Part shown: positions 1 through 8,679 of the stretch, in pieces
Layout: the number at the start of each line of letters is the position of its first letter
Numbering within the stretch: the stretch's first letter is position 1
Source of the DNA: Kiritimatiellia bacterium
Lineage (GTDB): Bacteria > Verrucomicrobiota > Kiritimatiellia > CAIQIC01 > JAGNIJ01
NCBI GenBank assembly: GCA_018001225.1
Contig: JAGNIJ010000040.1
Location: forward strand, 1-43,824
Direction of reading: 5' to 3'
DNA length: 43,824 bases
Made by a program: the position numbers and the translations under genes
The notes under the pieces: generated by a model
Databases searched by the model: none
What the model was told of the DNA's origin: nothing
The model's input: only the letters and a program-made list of their open reading frames with translations

Positions 1-47
1 TTCAGCACCCCGATAATCTGCTCTTCCGTGAACCGTTTCCCGCGCAT
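1..47 (-). CDS. IS3-family transposase OrfA, N-terminal fragment at window edge
   Basis: Only the first 15 codons are in the window: MRGKRFTEEQIIGVL. This is the usual start of IS3-family OrfA, a small helix-turn-helix protein that binds the IS ends and is joined to OrfB by programmed frameshifting. The ATG at 45-47 is preceded by GGAGG at a spacing of seven bases, which supports the start. Nothing can be said about whether the full element is intact. Confidence 0.75.
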   Translation of the reverse strand, partial: MRGKRFTEEQIIGVL

Positions 48-125
48 GTTCCGTCCTCCGTCTTTTCTCTGTTGTAGACCAGAGGACTCTCTTTGAAAAT
101 GGCCCAGTTTTCGGGGGGAAGGTCA
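1..125 (-). mobile_element. IS3-family insertion sequence (IS407-like), partial, 5' end only
   Basis: Read on the minus strand, the stretch starts at position 125 with TGACCTTCCCCCCGAAAACT and leads into the start of a transposase OrfA gene about 80 bases later. A TGACC terminus and an OrfA beginning MRGKRFTEEQIIGVL are, from memory of the family, typical of the IS407 group of IS3 elements. The rest of the element lies outside the window, so the other inverted repeat and the target duplication cannot be seen. The end is placed at 125 because the terminal TGA falls there and the sequence beyond it belongs to the small membrane-protein gene. Confidence 0.75.
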
Positions 126-380
126 ATAGATCATGCCTTGTCCGAAGATAGCCAGGAATAGGATGGAAATGATTAGGGCGGTGCCTGAGACGACTGTATT
201 CGGACGTATCAACGAAGTACCGAGAATGCCATAGGCGAGAAACCATACCGCGCCGATTAAGAGCGTGGAGCCGGGACGGATTGTCTCTCCCGATACCGCG
301 GCAAGCCACAATCCCATAAACATCATACCGAGGATCGGCAGTGCTGCGATAGCGCTTAGAATTGTGCCCAGGATTTTCAT
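123..380 (-). CDS. Small membrane protein, possibly truncated by the IS
   Basis: The gene encodes 85 residues that are almost wholly hydrophobic, with about three membrane segments (near residues 5-28, 38-55 and 62-82). I recognise no family. The stop codon TGA at 123-125 is the terminal trinucleotide of the IS3-family element, so the original C-terminus may have been longer and the reading frame now ends in transposon DNA. The upstream region has only a weak ribosome binding site (TGATGGG close to the ATG). No same-strand partner is credible upstream. Function unknown; the reading frame itself is fairly convincing because of its membrane-protein composition and lower GC than the region next to it. 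Confidence 0.5.
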   Translation of the reverse strand: MKILGTILSAIAALPILGMMFMGLWLAAVSGETIRPGSTLLIGAVWFLAYGILGTSLIRPNTVVSGTALIISILFLAIFGQGMIY

Positions 381-839
381 CCCATCAGATGACCAACATG
401 CTCAAGGCAGATGAAATCGTAGAAGGCAAAAGGGACAAAAACAAGCCTCGCCGGGATAGAAGCGCGGTCGAGGGTAGACCGCGCAATGCGGGGGGAGGCA
501 GCCCATAAAGCGGGCTGTTTGCGCTGGCACCTTGACGGCGCAATCTGCACGCGGCAGCCGGCAGAAGAGGGCGGCGCACATGGCGGACGAGGATCGCGCG
601 GAGGCCAGCGAGGGCGGCGTTCCTGTAGGGCAAGCGCCCAAAGCAGTCCGTGAAGGACGACAGTCACGAACACGGTCTGCGGCGGCGCGACAAGGACGGC
701 CCCCGGCCATGAAGTCGAGCCCTGGGCGGCGGTGGACACGTGGCGCAGCGCGTAGAGCGTGGCGGTGGTCGTGGTCGAAGACCGGAGCGGCACCGCGAAC
801 GCGGCGCACCACGTACGCGAAGCGCTCGTGGTAGCGGAG

Positions 840-858
840 TCCCGATGTTGCATCGGGA
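840..858. repeat. Short perfect palindrome (8-bp arms)
   Basis: TCCCGATG and CATCGGGA are perfect inverted arms around a TTG loop. The arms begin with the same TCCCGA as the hairpin inside the tRNA-Pro fragment at 32503-32526, so the two may belong to one class of small mobile palindromes. There is no T-run, so it is not a normal intrinsic terminator. Confidence 0.5.
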
Positions 859-1040
859 TAGGCCGCCGACACGCCGAAGCAGGCGACACAGTGTCCGACG
901 CGATCTTGATGGCCGGGATCAGGCAGTCCGGCCCTACAGCCAGCCGCCAGAGCGTTTCCAGAGCGCGATCCCGCCCGCGATGATGCGCCTCGTGGGGGAA
1001 CTCTTTCCCCCACCCCATCCGCGGAGGCCGGAAGCGGCAG

Positions 1041-1085
1041 GCCGCAAAAAGCGAAGGACCGAGCCGCGAAGGTCCGTTTTGCGGC
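1041..1085. repeat. Nested inverted repeat
   Basis: Outer arms GCCGCAAAA and TTTTGCGGC and inner arms GGACC and GGTCC fold on one another with short unpaired bulges, giving a cruciform of about 45 bases in the gene-poor region. Arms are perfect as read. It is neither a terminator nor an IS end that I recognise. Confidence 0.5.
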
Positions 1086-1909
1086 ATGACGCTGGAGGCC
1101 GACCAACGCGCTCGTACCCTGGGGGACGTAGCGCCAGAGGGGGTTGAGCGTCGGGTTGCGGAGCCGGGGACGGGAACCCCAATGGGGCGAGGCCAAGTGC
1201 GCTCTGAAAAACGGGCCGAAGGCCGCCCGCCAGGGCGCCGGCGCCTCAGCGCCGGACGTGAGCGCACTTGCCTACGTTGCCGAGTCTTGGTGTCCCCCGG
1301 AAGGTTCCCCGGGACGGTACCGCTTTGGAAAGGGGGCGAAGGGAGGGGTTCGGGGAACCGCCAGGGGGAAACCAAGATTCCCGTCCCCGTGCCGCCGCAG
1401 ACCGACGCGCTACAGCCCCTCGTTGCGGGGGGCCTTGGGGGGAGTCCGCGCGAAAAGTCCGCGGGGCTTCGGGCGTGGCGGTGAATCGCTCCCAGGCGAG
1501 AGGGGTCGCGGGCTTTCGCGCGCCCACGCCCGACGTCCAGGAGGGCGTGTCCACTTGGCGAGGCGTCCAGCCGAGACAACCCGGCGAGCGGCCCAGCGAG
1601 CCGGGCCTGCGGTTGCAGACGCACCACCACGTACAGCATGACTATCGAGCCGGCTTCCGGCAGGACATGGCATTATTGCCCCTCCGCCAAGATCAACAAC
1701 CCGAGCCTGTTCATCACGCCCAGCGCTTGGATCACGGCTCCGCGGAGAAGTTCCCCACGCATTCGTCTACGTATTCCACTGCGGCTATGACTTCCCGATA
1801 TCCGTACTGTGCGCTTTAAAACCGGCCTATCTTCCACTAATCTCATGGATTATGAGTCCGTTATGCGTACGAATCACATGCCACATTCCGTTATCACGAG
1901 AGAACGTGC

Positions 1910-2722
1910 ATGACCAGGCCTGACGTCAGGCGACGCTGGATTATCTGCCTTGCTGGCGGGCTTTTCTGCTGTGTGGCCGGTCTGTTGATGCGGGTGGCCT
2001 GGAGGGAAAATAGTAGTGTTCCGAAACCAAAAGACATCATCTCGCCCAATCCTGATCATGACCGTCTTGATTATGAAGTGGTCAAGGGATTGAAGTACAG
2101 CGACCCGGACAAGGGCTGGAGCGTCAGCGTCGGAGCGGTGGAGATTCGTCGCAAGCCGATTCGATTCATCCGAATCGGCGCCTTCAATGAGGCCCTGATC
2201 CGGGATATTCGTCTCACCATGGATCTCAAGCAAGATCCTTCCAATTTCGCAACGCTTCTGCGGCAACTCGGTTCGTCGCTGGACATGCAGGAGACCATGG
2301 CGTCACGGGGTGGCCGTAACCGGGCACGGCTGACAGCCTTCCTTGAACAGCTTGGCGCCAAGTCGCCTTATCACAAAACGCGGGTGTCCAGTGTTCGGAT
2401 ACAGGGCATATCCCTATTGGTCACGCAGGGTGACGCAAACCCTGACCTTGTATTGCTGAGTGCAGACTCCGCTACTTTCCACGGGACACGCTGCCGCCTG
2501 GGTGGGTCGGTAGAATTCAGCAGCCTCGGCGGACAGCGCATCACATGCCGGGAAGCGGAGTTGACGCTCGCAACCGAACCGATGATATCCACGCATACCG
2601 CCATTCTACAGGCGGCGGGATCAACGCAGGAAGTGGAAGCTGTCTCTCTCCCCCTCGCCGCGCTGCTGGCCGACGAGGACTTACGGTTCTACGCCAATCA
2701 GTCGCGCAACCGGACGCGGTAG
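1910..2722 (+). CDS. Single-span membrane-anchored protein, possibly LptC-like
   Basis: The 270-residue protein has one N-terminal membrane segment (about residues 10-27) followed by a predicted periplasmic region. Residues around 182-222 (SADSATFHGTRCRLGGSVEF, then a second strand and TCREAELTL) follow the pattern of LptA/LptC-type beta-jellyroll repeats, in which a flag or precursor strand is followed by a 'coding/untransformed' strand. LptC anchors the LPS export bridge in the inner membrane; that role is an inference from this weak pattern and the single N-terminal anchor. The gene converges with, and its last 25 bases overlap, the giant SBBP gene on the other strand. Only a weak ribosome binding site precedes the ATG. 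Could equally be an unrelated beta-rich periplasmic protein. Confidence 0.5.
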   Translation: MTRPDVRRRWIICLAGGLFCCVAGLLMRVAWRENSSVPKPKDIISPNPDHDRLDYEVVKGLKYSDPDKGWSVSVGAVEIRRKPIRFIRIGAFNEALIRDIRLTMDLKQDPSNFATLLRQLGSSLDMQETMASRGGRNRARLTAFLEQLGAKSPYHKTRVSSVRIQGISLLVTQGDANPDLVLLSADSATFHGTRCRLGGSVEFSSLGGQRITCREAELTLATEPMISTHTAILQAAGSTQEVEAVSLPLAALLADEDLRFYANQSRNRTR

Positions 2723-5700
2723 TATTTTCGTTTCGTGTCGTCCACCGTATTCGTGTAGTAGTTCAAATAGGGGGTGGCCGGCACGACCGCCTCCGTTGTC
2801 CACGCGCCGTGCTGAACGTTCGTGGTCCATTCCACCGCGTAGTACTGGTAAGGCCGGCTGCGCCACCGCAGTTGCACGCGAGCGGCCCCGCCGGCCGGCA
2901 TGACCTCGCGGGTGAGCATGAAGCTCGTCGCGGCATCGCCGGGATCGGTGCGGGCGCTAAACTCGTCGTAGAGGGTCATGCCCGAGGCGGCGATCGCCCC
3001 GGGGTTATGGCCCAGCGTTCCGAAGTAGTGAAGCTGCCAGAGGTCGGGCAGACCGAGCCCATCGGAATCCACCAACCCCAAGCCCAACAAATCGGCCACG
3101 TGCCACTGCGACATGTCCGGGAACAAACCATTGAACGTGGGGTCCGGGAACGTGCCCGATACCGGCCGATTCGTGGCGTCGAACTCCGGCAGATGATCTC
3201 GCGTCACGTAGGTCGGAGTGAAGAAACGGCCCAGATGCATCGTTTCGTAGAACTCATGCGCGCCCCCGTGATCAACATAATCCACAAGGACAGGGCTGGA
3301 AAGGCTGTTGGACAGACTCTGCACCAGCGACCGGAAGGAGTCCTCCTCTTGGCCGAAACGTTGTAGGTCCGCCAGCCATACCCGGTTACTCTGAATGACG
3401 AACAGGTCATCGGCTTGATCGTCCGCTTCCGAGCGGATGAAAGCTGATGCGACCTGGTAGCCGACCAGCGCGGCGCTCAAGGCATTCGAGGCCGCGGCCA
3501 AGGCGGAAGCGTTCGTGATACCGAGGAACCGGGCATGCGATGCCGGGATATCCCCCACGAGGAGCGGCGTGCGCTCGTATTCCTCGACCAGATTGACGTC
3601 ATCCATGTCATAGGCTTGCGCGACGCGGATGAGCGCCTTGCAGAACTGGAGGCACGTCCGGACCAAGGCAATATCCCCGTAGTCCACCTCCGCATTGCGT
3701 TTCACGGGCGCATGGTCCGGCGTCAGCGTTTCGCTGAACGTGGCATCCAGCGCCGCCAGGTTGGTCAGGCCGCGCTCCACCTGGAACAGGATATTGGAAG
3801 CCAGCGCCTGCTGGGCCCCGATCCCCGTGACGACGGATCGCGGGCTGGGCCAGTTTGTGAACACGTATTTCAGGTTCAGCACCTGGGAAAGCTCAAAACG
3901 GAAAGGCGAGGCATTCGTTCCGTTCAACGAATCCCGAAACTGCTCGAGGGTGTGCCGGAAAACCGCCTCTTCATCGAGCTGATCCGGATCGAAGATGATC
4001 ATGTCATCATCCTGGTCGTCTGTTTCAGCCCGGATCAGGATTGAACCCGTCTGGTAGTAATCGATCGCCTGGACGAACAGGGGCGCCGCGCGGGCAAAAC
4101 GCGGCAGGTTGGTGAGCGCGCCCAGGGTTGGGTATGTTTGCAGGTGATCGCCGAGCGTTAGATCGTCATTGAGCAGATCGGCAAAGGAAATATGCCAATC
4201 GTGCGACTGGATCATCCATAGAATGCCCCGCCAGAAGGACAGAATCCCCTGGACCACCTGTGCATCGCCCGCGTCCACTTGGACCTCGTTATCCACCGGC
4301 AAGTATTCCGGGCTTAGCAGAATGTTGCCCGTCCAGTTCGTGGGGATGCGCCCCAGGTTGAGCAAGCCCTCCTCAATTGTTTTCACCAATCTATCATCCA
4401 GCACCCCGACCGCGTATCCGACATCCGGGGAATCCGGCGGCAGGGGATCGGGCAGGCTGGCTGTCCAGTTCCAGAGATCCCGTCCTTCCTCCGGCATGCC
4501 CAGGTCCGTCAGCAGTTGAGCTACTTCGCTGTCAAAGGGCAACGAAGCCAGCCGGGTAATTAACCGGTACCATGCCGCAGCATAGTGGTTCGGGTTCTGG
4601 GCCAGCGCCTGGCCGAACTTGTCGTTGGCGGCCAGCAAATCACTGGTCAGACCCGAGTCGCCCAGATAATTCGTCAGGGCCTGCAAGCCTTCCTGGAACA
4701 ACGTTTCCGCCGCGTTAGTGCTACGGCCGCTTCCATACAGAGGAACATTGCGCTGCGGCGTGTCTGGATCGTTGCTCGGGATGGCCAGATTGACCGCCTT
4801 GCCCCAGAGATTGGTGGGCCGGAAGATCACCGTCACCCGGCAGGTTTCGGCGTTCAACGGGTCCACGGTCTGACCCGAACAGAGATCGTTGGTCAGCTTG
4901 AAGTGCACGAGGTCCAAGCTGTCCGTAAGGCTGACGGTTCCGATCACAAGCGGCAATCTGCCGGTGTTGACCACGTCGAATACCTGGGTCACGGCGACGC
5001 CGACCAGTACATAGCCGAATTGCCGCGAGGCAGGATGCACACCGATAAAGGGGCGCGGTAGGCGCGAAAGGTCCGCATCCAGTTTCGAAAGAAACCCGTC
5101 CCGGCCGCCACCCGACGCAACGACATAGGCGTTCGTTGTCGTCGGGAAATCGGACGACAGGGTCGCGCCGGCGACGTACACGCTGCCGTCCGCCGCAAAC
5201 GCCAGCGCGGCCGCCTCGTCTTCACCCTGGCCGCCCAGCAGCGTGGAAGCCAGCAGGGCCGTCAGGTCGCCCGACAATCTGGAAACGAAAGCGTCTCCGT
5301 CGCCGTTCGGGCTGCGGTCGTAGGCGTCCCAGGTCGTGGGGACCCACCCCCACGTGTAGCCGGCAACATAAATGGACCCATCGGGCCCCAAGGCGAGGGC
5401 CCCGAGGCCTTCATTGCCAGTTCCCAGAAACGTCGAGGCTTGCAGATCGTTCAGATCCTCATCGAGTTTTGACACAAAGCCGTTCTGTCCGCCTCCCGCG
5501 ATGCCATAGGCGTCCCCCGTGGTCGGGAAGTCATCGGACTCGGTCCGGCCGCCCACGTAGACGACGCCGTTGGTGCCCGACGCCACGGAAGTTGCGACAT
5601 CAAACCCTCCGCCGCCGAGAAAGGTGCCGCCCTGCAGAACGGACAGGTCCGCATTCAGCGTGGCGACGAAGCCGTCGTGGCGGCCATCCGCGTCATAGTA

Positions 5701-8307
5701 GGACCAGGGCGTGTCGGCCCAAGCCCAATCACCGGCCTCTGCCGAACTCCCCCGGAGCACGTAGATCCCTCCATCGTCCACGACCTCCCAGCCCTCCGAT
5801 GTGGTCCACAGGCCTGCTTCGCCGGTTTCAAAATCGTCCGAACAGAGCGTCTCCGTGTCATTGGTGATAGCGAGATCGTCAAAGAAGACGAGGGCGTCGG
5901 GGCCGGGCCCGGCGCGAAACGACACGCCACCCATGACCAGGGGATCCCGGTCAGGGATCGTCAGCACGGGCACCCCATCCACGGAAACAACCAATCCGTC
6001 AAGGCGCGAGGCCACATGCGCCTGGTGCCAGGCGCCGGTGGACAAGGTCGGGTTCGCCTGGCCCATCACGATCCAGACATCTTTTGGCCACTCCTTGACA
6101 ACGTCCACGTGGTTCTGCCCGAACACGACACTGTACCGCCCGCCCCGCACTCCTTCCCCCTGCGCATAGCGCAGATCCATGCCGGCGTTGCCCGCGTCCA
6201 CCCGGACGCGGAACGAGATCCCGTAGTCAATCCAGTCGCCGTCGAACGTCCGGCGGAAGGAATTGGTGCCCGTTGGGAAATCGGGGGAGTAGGTTTCTCC
6301 GGCGACATGCACACGGCCCCCGCGGCCCAGGGCCAAGGCGTTGGGGCTATCCTCGCCCACGCCTCCAAGAAACGTGGCCGCCTGCAGATCGGTGAGCTGG
6401 GCATTCAACCGGGCTACAAAGCCCTCGGGTTCCAGCGATGGCTCGGAAGAATATATTTCAACCCCGCCGCTGAAGCCATCCTCCGGCAGCACCGCCACGC
6501 CATGCAGGCAGGACCGGCCATCATACTGGATCTGGCTCCATTCTCCCGTCTCCACCTCGCCCCATGCGACCGATTCCCAGCGATCAGAAAGGTCCTCTTC
6601 AAAATGATCGGACCAGAAGATGCTTTGCCGGTTGGACACGACCACCTCATCCACGTACACCTCGGAATGGGCGCCTGAATCCCAGATGTCCACTACGGAG
6701 TAGAGCGATATCCGGCCGCCGGGGAGGATATGGGGTGTCGTGTCCTGAACGGCAAGAACCGGCGCACCGTCCAAGTTCACCCGGAGGTGTCCGTTGCTGG
6801 CGCTGACGCTGACCGCCTGCCAAACCCCCGTGACCAAACCGACAACCTGTGTGCTGGTCAGCTCGATCTCCAGATTGGTCACGTAGTCCGACTTGCTGAT
6901 ACGCAGGCTGTCGCCCGGACCGAACACAATGTTGTATGACCCGAGATCGCTGCCGCACATGGACAGGCCCATGCGACCCTGCATCCGCTTCAGGTTGGCG
7001 GAAAAGGTATGGTGGCTCCAAGGGCCCCATCCCTGGAAACTCTCGGCGTAGGCGCCGGATGTGGCGGGAAAAGACGCCGAAAGGGTCGTCCCGGCCACAT
7101 AGACCCGGCCGTTTGTGCTTATTTGAACGGCTCGTCCTTCACCCCGCCGCCGTCCCTCCAGATACGTAGCCGCCAGCAAATTTGTCAGCGCCGGATCGAA
7201 ACACGCCACGAAGGCGGCCCTCCAACCCTCCAGCGTCTCCTGGTAAGCCCCCGGGGTGACCGGAAAATCGTCCGACTCCGTGCCGCCGACCACGTAAACC
7301 AATCCGCCCGTACCGAGGGCCACCGCGCGGGCCTCATCCGCACCGCTTCCCCCGAGGTAGGTGGAGCTCTGCAGATTGGTCAGGCCCGCCGAGAACTTGC
7401 TGACGAATACATCCTCGTCGCCCGGCCCCGAAGTCTCGAAGGCGCCCGGAGTCGCGGGGAAGTCCGAGGAGAGCGTGGTGCCGACCGCATAAACACTTCC
7501 GTTGGTGCTCACCACGAGGCCCGCGATACCCTCGTCTCCGCTTCCGCCCAGAAACGTGGACGCCAGCAGCGGGTCAATGACCAAGGGCTTTGAGGCGTCG
7601 TAGGAGCCCACGGCAAAGCCGTACTCAAGGCCGCGCACCACGTAGGCGACTTCCACAGGGGTCCGGCCGCCGCCGTTTTCCTGGTAGGCCACCGGCCGGG
7701 TGAATTCGACCGTCCCCGCCCCCGTCTCCGCCGCCAACCGCCCCTCGCCGGTGATCAGCAATCGCTGCGCCCCTTCCAAATTGCACCGGATGTCCGCCGG
7801 CTTAGCGCCCGGCGCGACCACGAACAGTTTTTCCACGTTTTGGCCGAACGCCTTCAAGGTCAGCGTGATCCCGGGCGCGATCTCCCCCAGGTCCACGGCC
7901 GCGAATACTGGCATATCCCGATTCCAGGCAATGGGGTGGCTTCCCTTCCAGCAGGACATGGTCAGAGGGACACGGGTCACACCGCGAACGGCTCCCGCGG
8001 CCCGCATGGGAAAGGATTCGCACAGCACACACCCTCTGATCCCCGAAGTGCTCCTGCCGGCGACCAGGGTGTGAATGATGTCTCCCTCGTCACTGACGCG
8101 GACACTTCCCGCGCACATATTGGCCAGAAATCGGATTTGGGGCAACGAGAACTGGCCGACGTTTTCGATAAAGGGAATTGTAACGCGGTCCCAATCGAGC
8201 GACACCTGCGTTCGAGTCGTCACGCTAGGCGCAATGATGCTTGCGGCCCGGTGGGAAGGGAACGAGTGCAACATCAGCAACAGAACAAAGACGGCGCGAT
8301 TTCTCAC
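2698..8307 (-). CDS. Giant secreted SBBP beta-propeller protein
   Basis: I start at the GTG at 8305-8307, because GGAGG sits just upstream and a clean signal peptide follows (RNRAVFVLLLMLHSFPSHRA). An upstream extension to 8418 has no such site. The 1869-residue product has: an N-terminal domain opening with FIENVGQ, as is usual before SBBP repeats (about 45-245); SBBP repeats, recognised by STFLGGSGDE, then VYVAG and SDFPTT (about 245-1110); an ASH/choice-of-anchor D immunoglobulin-like domain (about 1115-1225); and a helical, TPR-like region holding two similar segments (about 1230-1690). Two inserts of roughly 200 residues, looking like concanavalin/LamG-type sandwich domains, interrupt the propeller at about residues 420-630 and 690-890. 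It is probably exported to the surface or outside. No sorting tag such as PEP-CTERM is visible; the end (YYRVRLRD) is plain. Function unknown. Confidence 0.85.
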   Translation of the reverse strand: MRNRAVFVLLLMLHSFPSHRAASIIAPSVTTRTQVSLDWDRVTIPFIENVGQFSLPQIRFLANMCAGSVRVSDEGDIIHTLVAGRSTSGIRGCVLCESFPMRAAGAVRGVTRVPLTMSCWKGSHPIAWNRDMPVFAAVDLGEIAPGITLTLKAFGQNVEKLFVVAPGAKPADIRCNLEGAQRLLITGEGRLAAETGAGTVEFTRPVAYQENGGGRTPVEVAYVVRGLEYGFAVGSYDASKPLVIDPLLASTFLGGSGDEGIAGLVVSTNGSVYAVGTTLSSDFPATPGAFETSGPGDEDVFVSKFSAGLTNLQSSTYLGGSGADEARAVALGTGGLVYVVGGTESDDFPVTPGAYQETLEGWRAAFVACFDPALTNLLAATYLEGRRRGEGRAVQISTNGRVYVAGTTLSASFPATSGAYAESFQGWGPWSHHTFSANLKRMQGRMGLSMCGSDLGSYNIVFGPGDSLRISKSDYVTNLEIELTSTQVVGLVTGVWQAVSVSASNGHLRVNLDGAPVLAVQDTTPHILPGGRISLYSVVDIWDSGAHSEVYVDEVVVSNRQSIFWSDHFEEDLSDRWESVAWGEVETGEWSQIQYDGRSCLHGVAVLPEDGFSGGVEIYSSEPSLEPEGFVARLNAQLTDLQAATFLGGVGEDSPNALALGRGGRVHVAGETYSPDFPTGTNSFRRTFDGDWIDYGISFRVRVDAGNAGMDLRYAQGEGVRGGRYSVVFGQNHVDVVKEWPKDVWIVMGQANPTLSTGAWHQAHVASRLDGLVVSVDGVPVLTIPDRDPLVMGGVSFRAGPGPDALVFFDDLAITNDTETLCSDDFETGEAGLWTTSEGWEVVDDGGIYVLRGSSAEAGDWAWADTPWSYYDADGRHDGFVATLNADLSVLQGGTFLGGGGFDVATSVASGTNGVVYVGGRTESDDFPTTGDAYGIAGGGQNGFVSKLDEDLNDLQASTFLGTGNEGLGALALGPDGSIYVAGYTWGWVPTTWDAYDRSPNGDGDAFVSRLSGDLTALLASTLLGGQGEDEAAALAFAADGSVYVAGATLSSDFPTTTNAYVVASGGGRDGFLSKLDADLSRLPRPFIGVHPASRQFGYVLVGVAVTQVFDVVNTGRLPLVIGTVSLTDSLDLVHFKLTNDLCSGQTVDPLNAETCRVTVIFRPTNLWGKAVNLAIPSNDPDTPQRNVPLYGSGRSTNAAETLFQEGLQALTNYLGDSGLTSDLLAANDKFGQALAQNPNHYAAAWYRLITRLASLPFDSEVAQLLTDLGMPEEGRDLWNWTASLPDPLPPDSPDVGYAVGVLDDRLVKTIEEGLLNLGRIPTNWTGNILLSPEYLPVDNEVQVDAGDAQVVQGILSFWRGILWMIQSHDWHISFADLLNDDLTLGDHLQTYPTLGALTNLPRFARAAPLFVQAIDYYQTGSILIRAETDDQDDDMIIFDPDQLDEEAVFRHTLEQFRDSLNGTNASPFRFELSQVLNLKYVFTNWPSPRSVVTGIGAQQALASNILFQVERGLTNLAALDATFSETLTPDHAPVKRNAEVDYGDIALVRTCLQFCKALIRVAQAYDMDDVNLVEEYERTPLLVGDIPASHARFLGITNASALAAASNALSAALVGYQVASAFIRSEADDQADDLFVIQSNRVWLADLQRFGQEEDSFRSLVQSLSNSLSSPVLVDYVDHGGAHEFYETMHLGRFFTPTYVTRDHLPEFDATNRPVSGTFPDPTFNGLFPDMSQWHVADLLGLGLVDSDGLGLPDLWQLHYFGTLGHNPGAIAASGMTLYDEFSARTDPGDAATSFMLTREVMPAGGAARVQLRWRSRPYQYYAVEWTTNVQHGAWTTEAVVPATPYLNYYTNTVDDTKRKYYRVRLRD

Positions 8308-8679
8308 GGTCACCTCCGTATCCGGAACCATGTCCGCATCCCGGCCAAGTCCGCACAATGTCCCTGTATTCCGCTGCATTTCCCCCGGCACTATACAGCC
8401 CAGCATCTCGTGAATCATCCTGTATCAGGGGTTGTCAAGGCAAGCGAATCTTCGTGGCCGAACGACCGACACGACAGGACGATACGATGAATGCGGCAAG
8501 CGCATGGGTTGAAGAGGCCGAAGGAGTGCCGATACCATTGCCAAGCCACCAGGCTGAGAGTCCCGAATCTGTGAAGGCCGGCCTGTCATTCGGAACGGAA
8601 AGGGATTGATTCGTCTTTTATGAGGCGTGTAAGCTGCTTCACAAGGTTGGTACTTTCATACACACGAAGGAGGCTGGTC
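8308..8679. other. Divergent intergenic region between two secreted-protein genes
   Basis: These 372 bases separate the SBBP gene (leftward) from the secreted-protein gene (rightward), so promoters for both should lie here. I found no strong sigma-70-type pair. TTGATT at about 8606 with TGTAAG 16 bases later is a weak candidate for the rightward gene. A short open frame at 8487-8609 is listed separately. Confidence 0.4.
8487..8609 (+). CDS. Doubtful 40-residue open frame
   Basis: An ATG preceded by AGGA at a spacing of seven bases opens a 40-codon frame (MNAASAWVEEAEGVP...) ending in TGA, 70 bases upstream of the secreted-protein gene. It has no recognisable domain. It could be a leader peptide or a chance frame; the ribosome binding site is the only support. 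Confidence 0.2.
   Translation: MNAASAWVEEAEGVPIPLPSHQAESPESVKAGLSFGTERD

Larger units (their letters stand above)
381..1909. other. 1.5 kb gene-poor, very GC-rich region
   Basis: No credible gene is visible. Several long open frames exist on both strands (the longest is minus 377-1639), but they overlap in all frames, have arginine/proline/serine-rich translations without domain character, and lack ribosome binding sites. Such frames arise by chance when stop codons are rare. The region contains at least two palindromic structures, listed separately. It could be a decayed gene, a repeat-rich intergenic region, or a structured RNA. From about 1640 to 1909 the GC content falls and the sequence looks like the upstream region of the next gene. 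Confidence 0.5.

Noticed and set aside
377..1639. Long minus-strand open frame (420 codons) and others in the same region
   Set aside because: All frames on both strands are open here because GC is very high; translations are Arg/Pro/Ser-rich, without domains, signal peptides or ribosome binding sites.
8308..8418. Upstream extension of the SBBP gene to 8418
   Set aside because: The GTG at 8307 has a strong ribosome binding site and a directly following signal peptide; the extension has neither.
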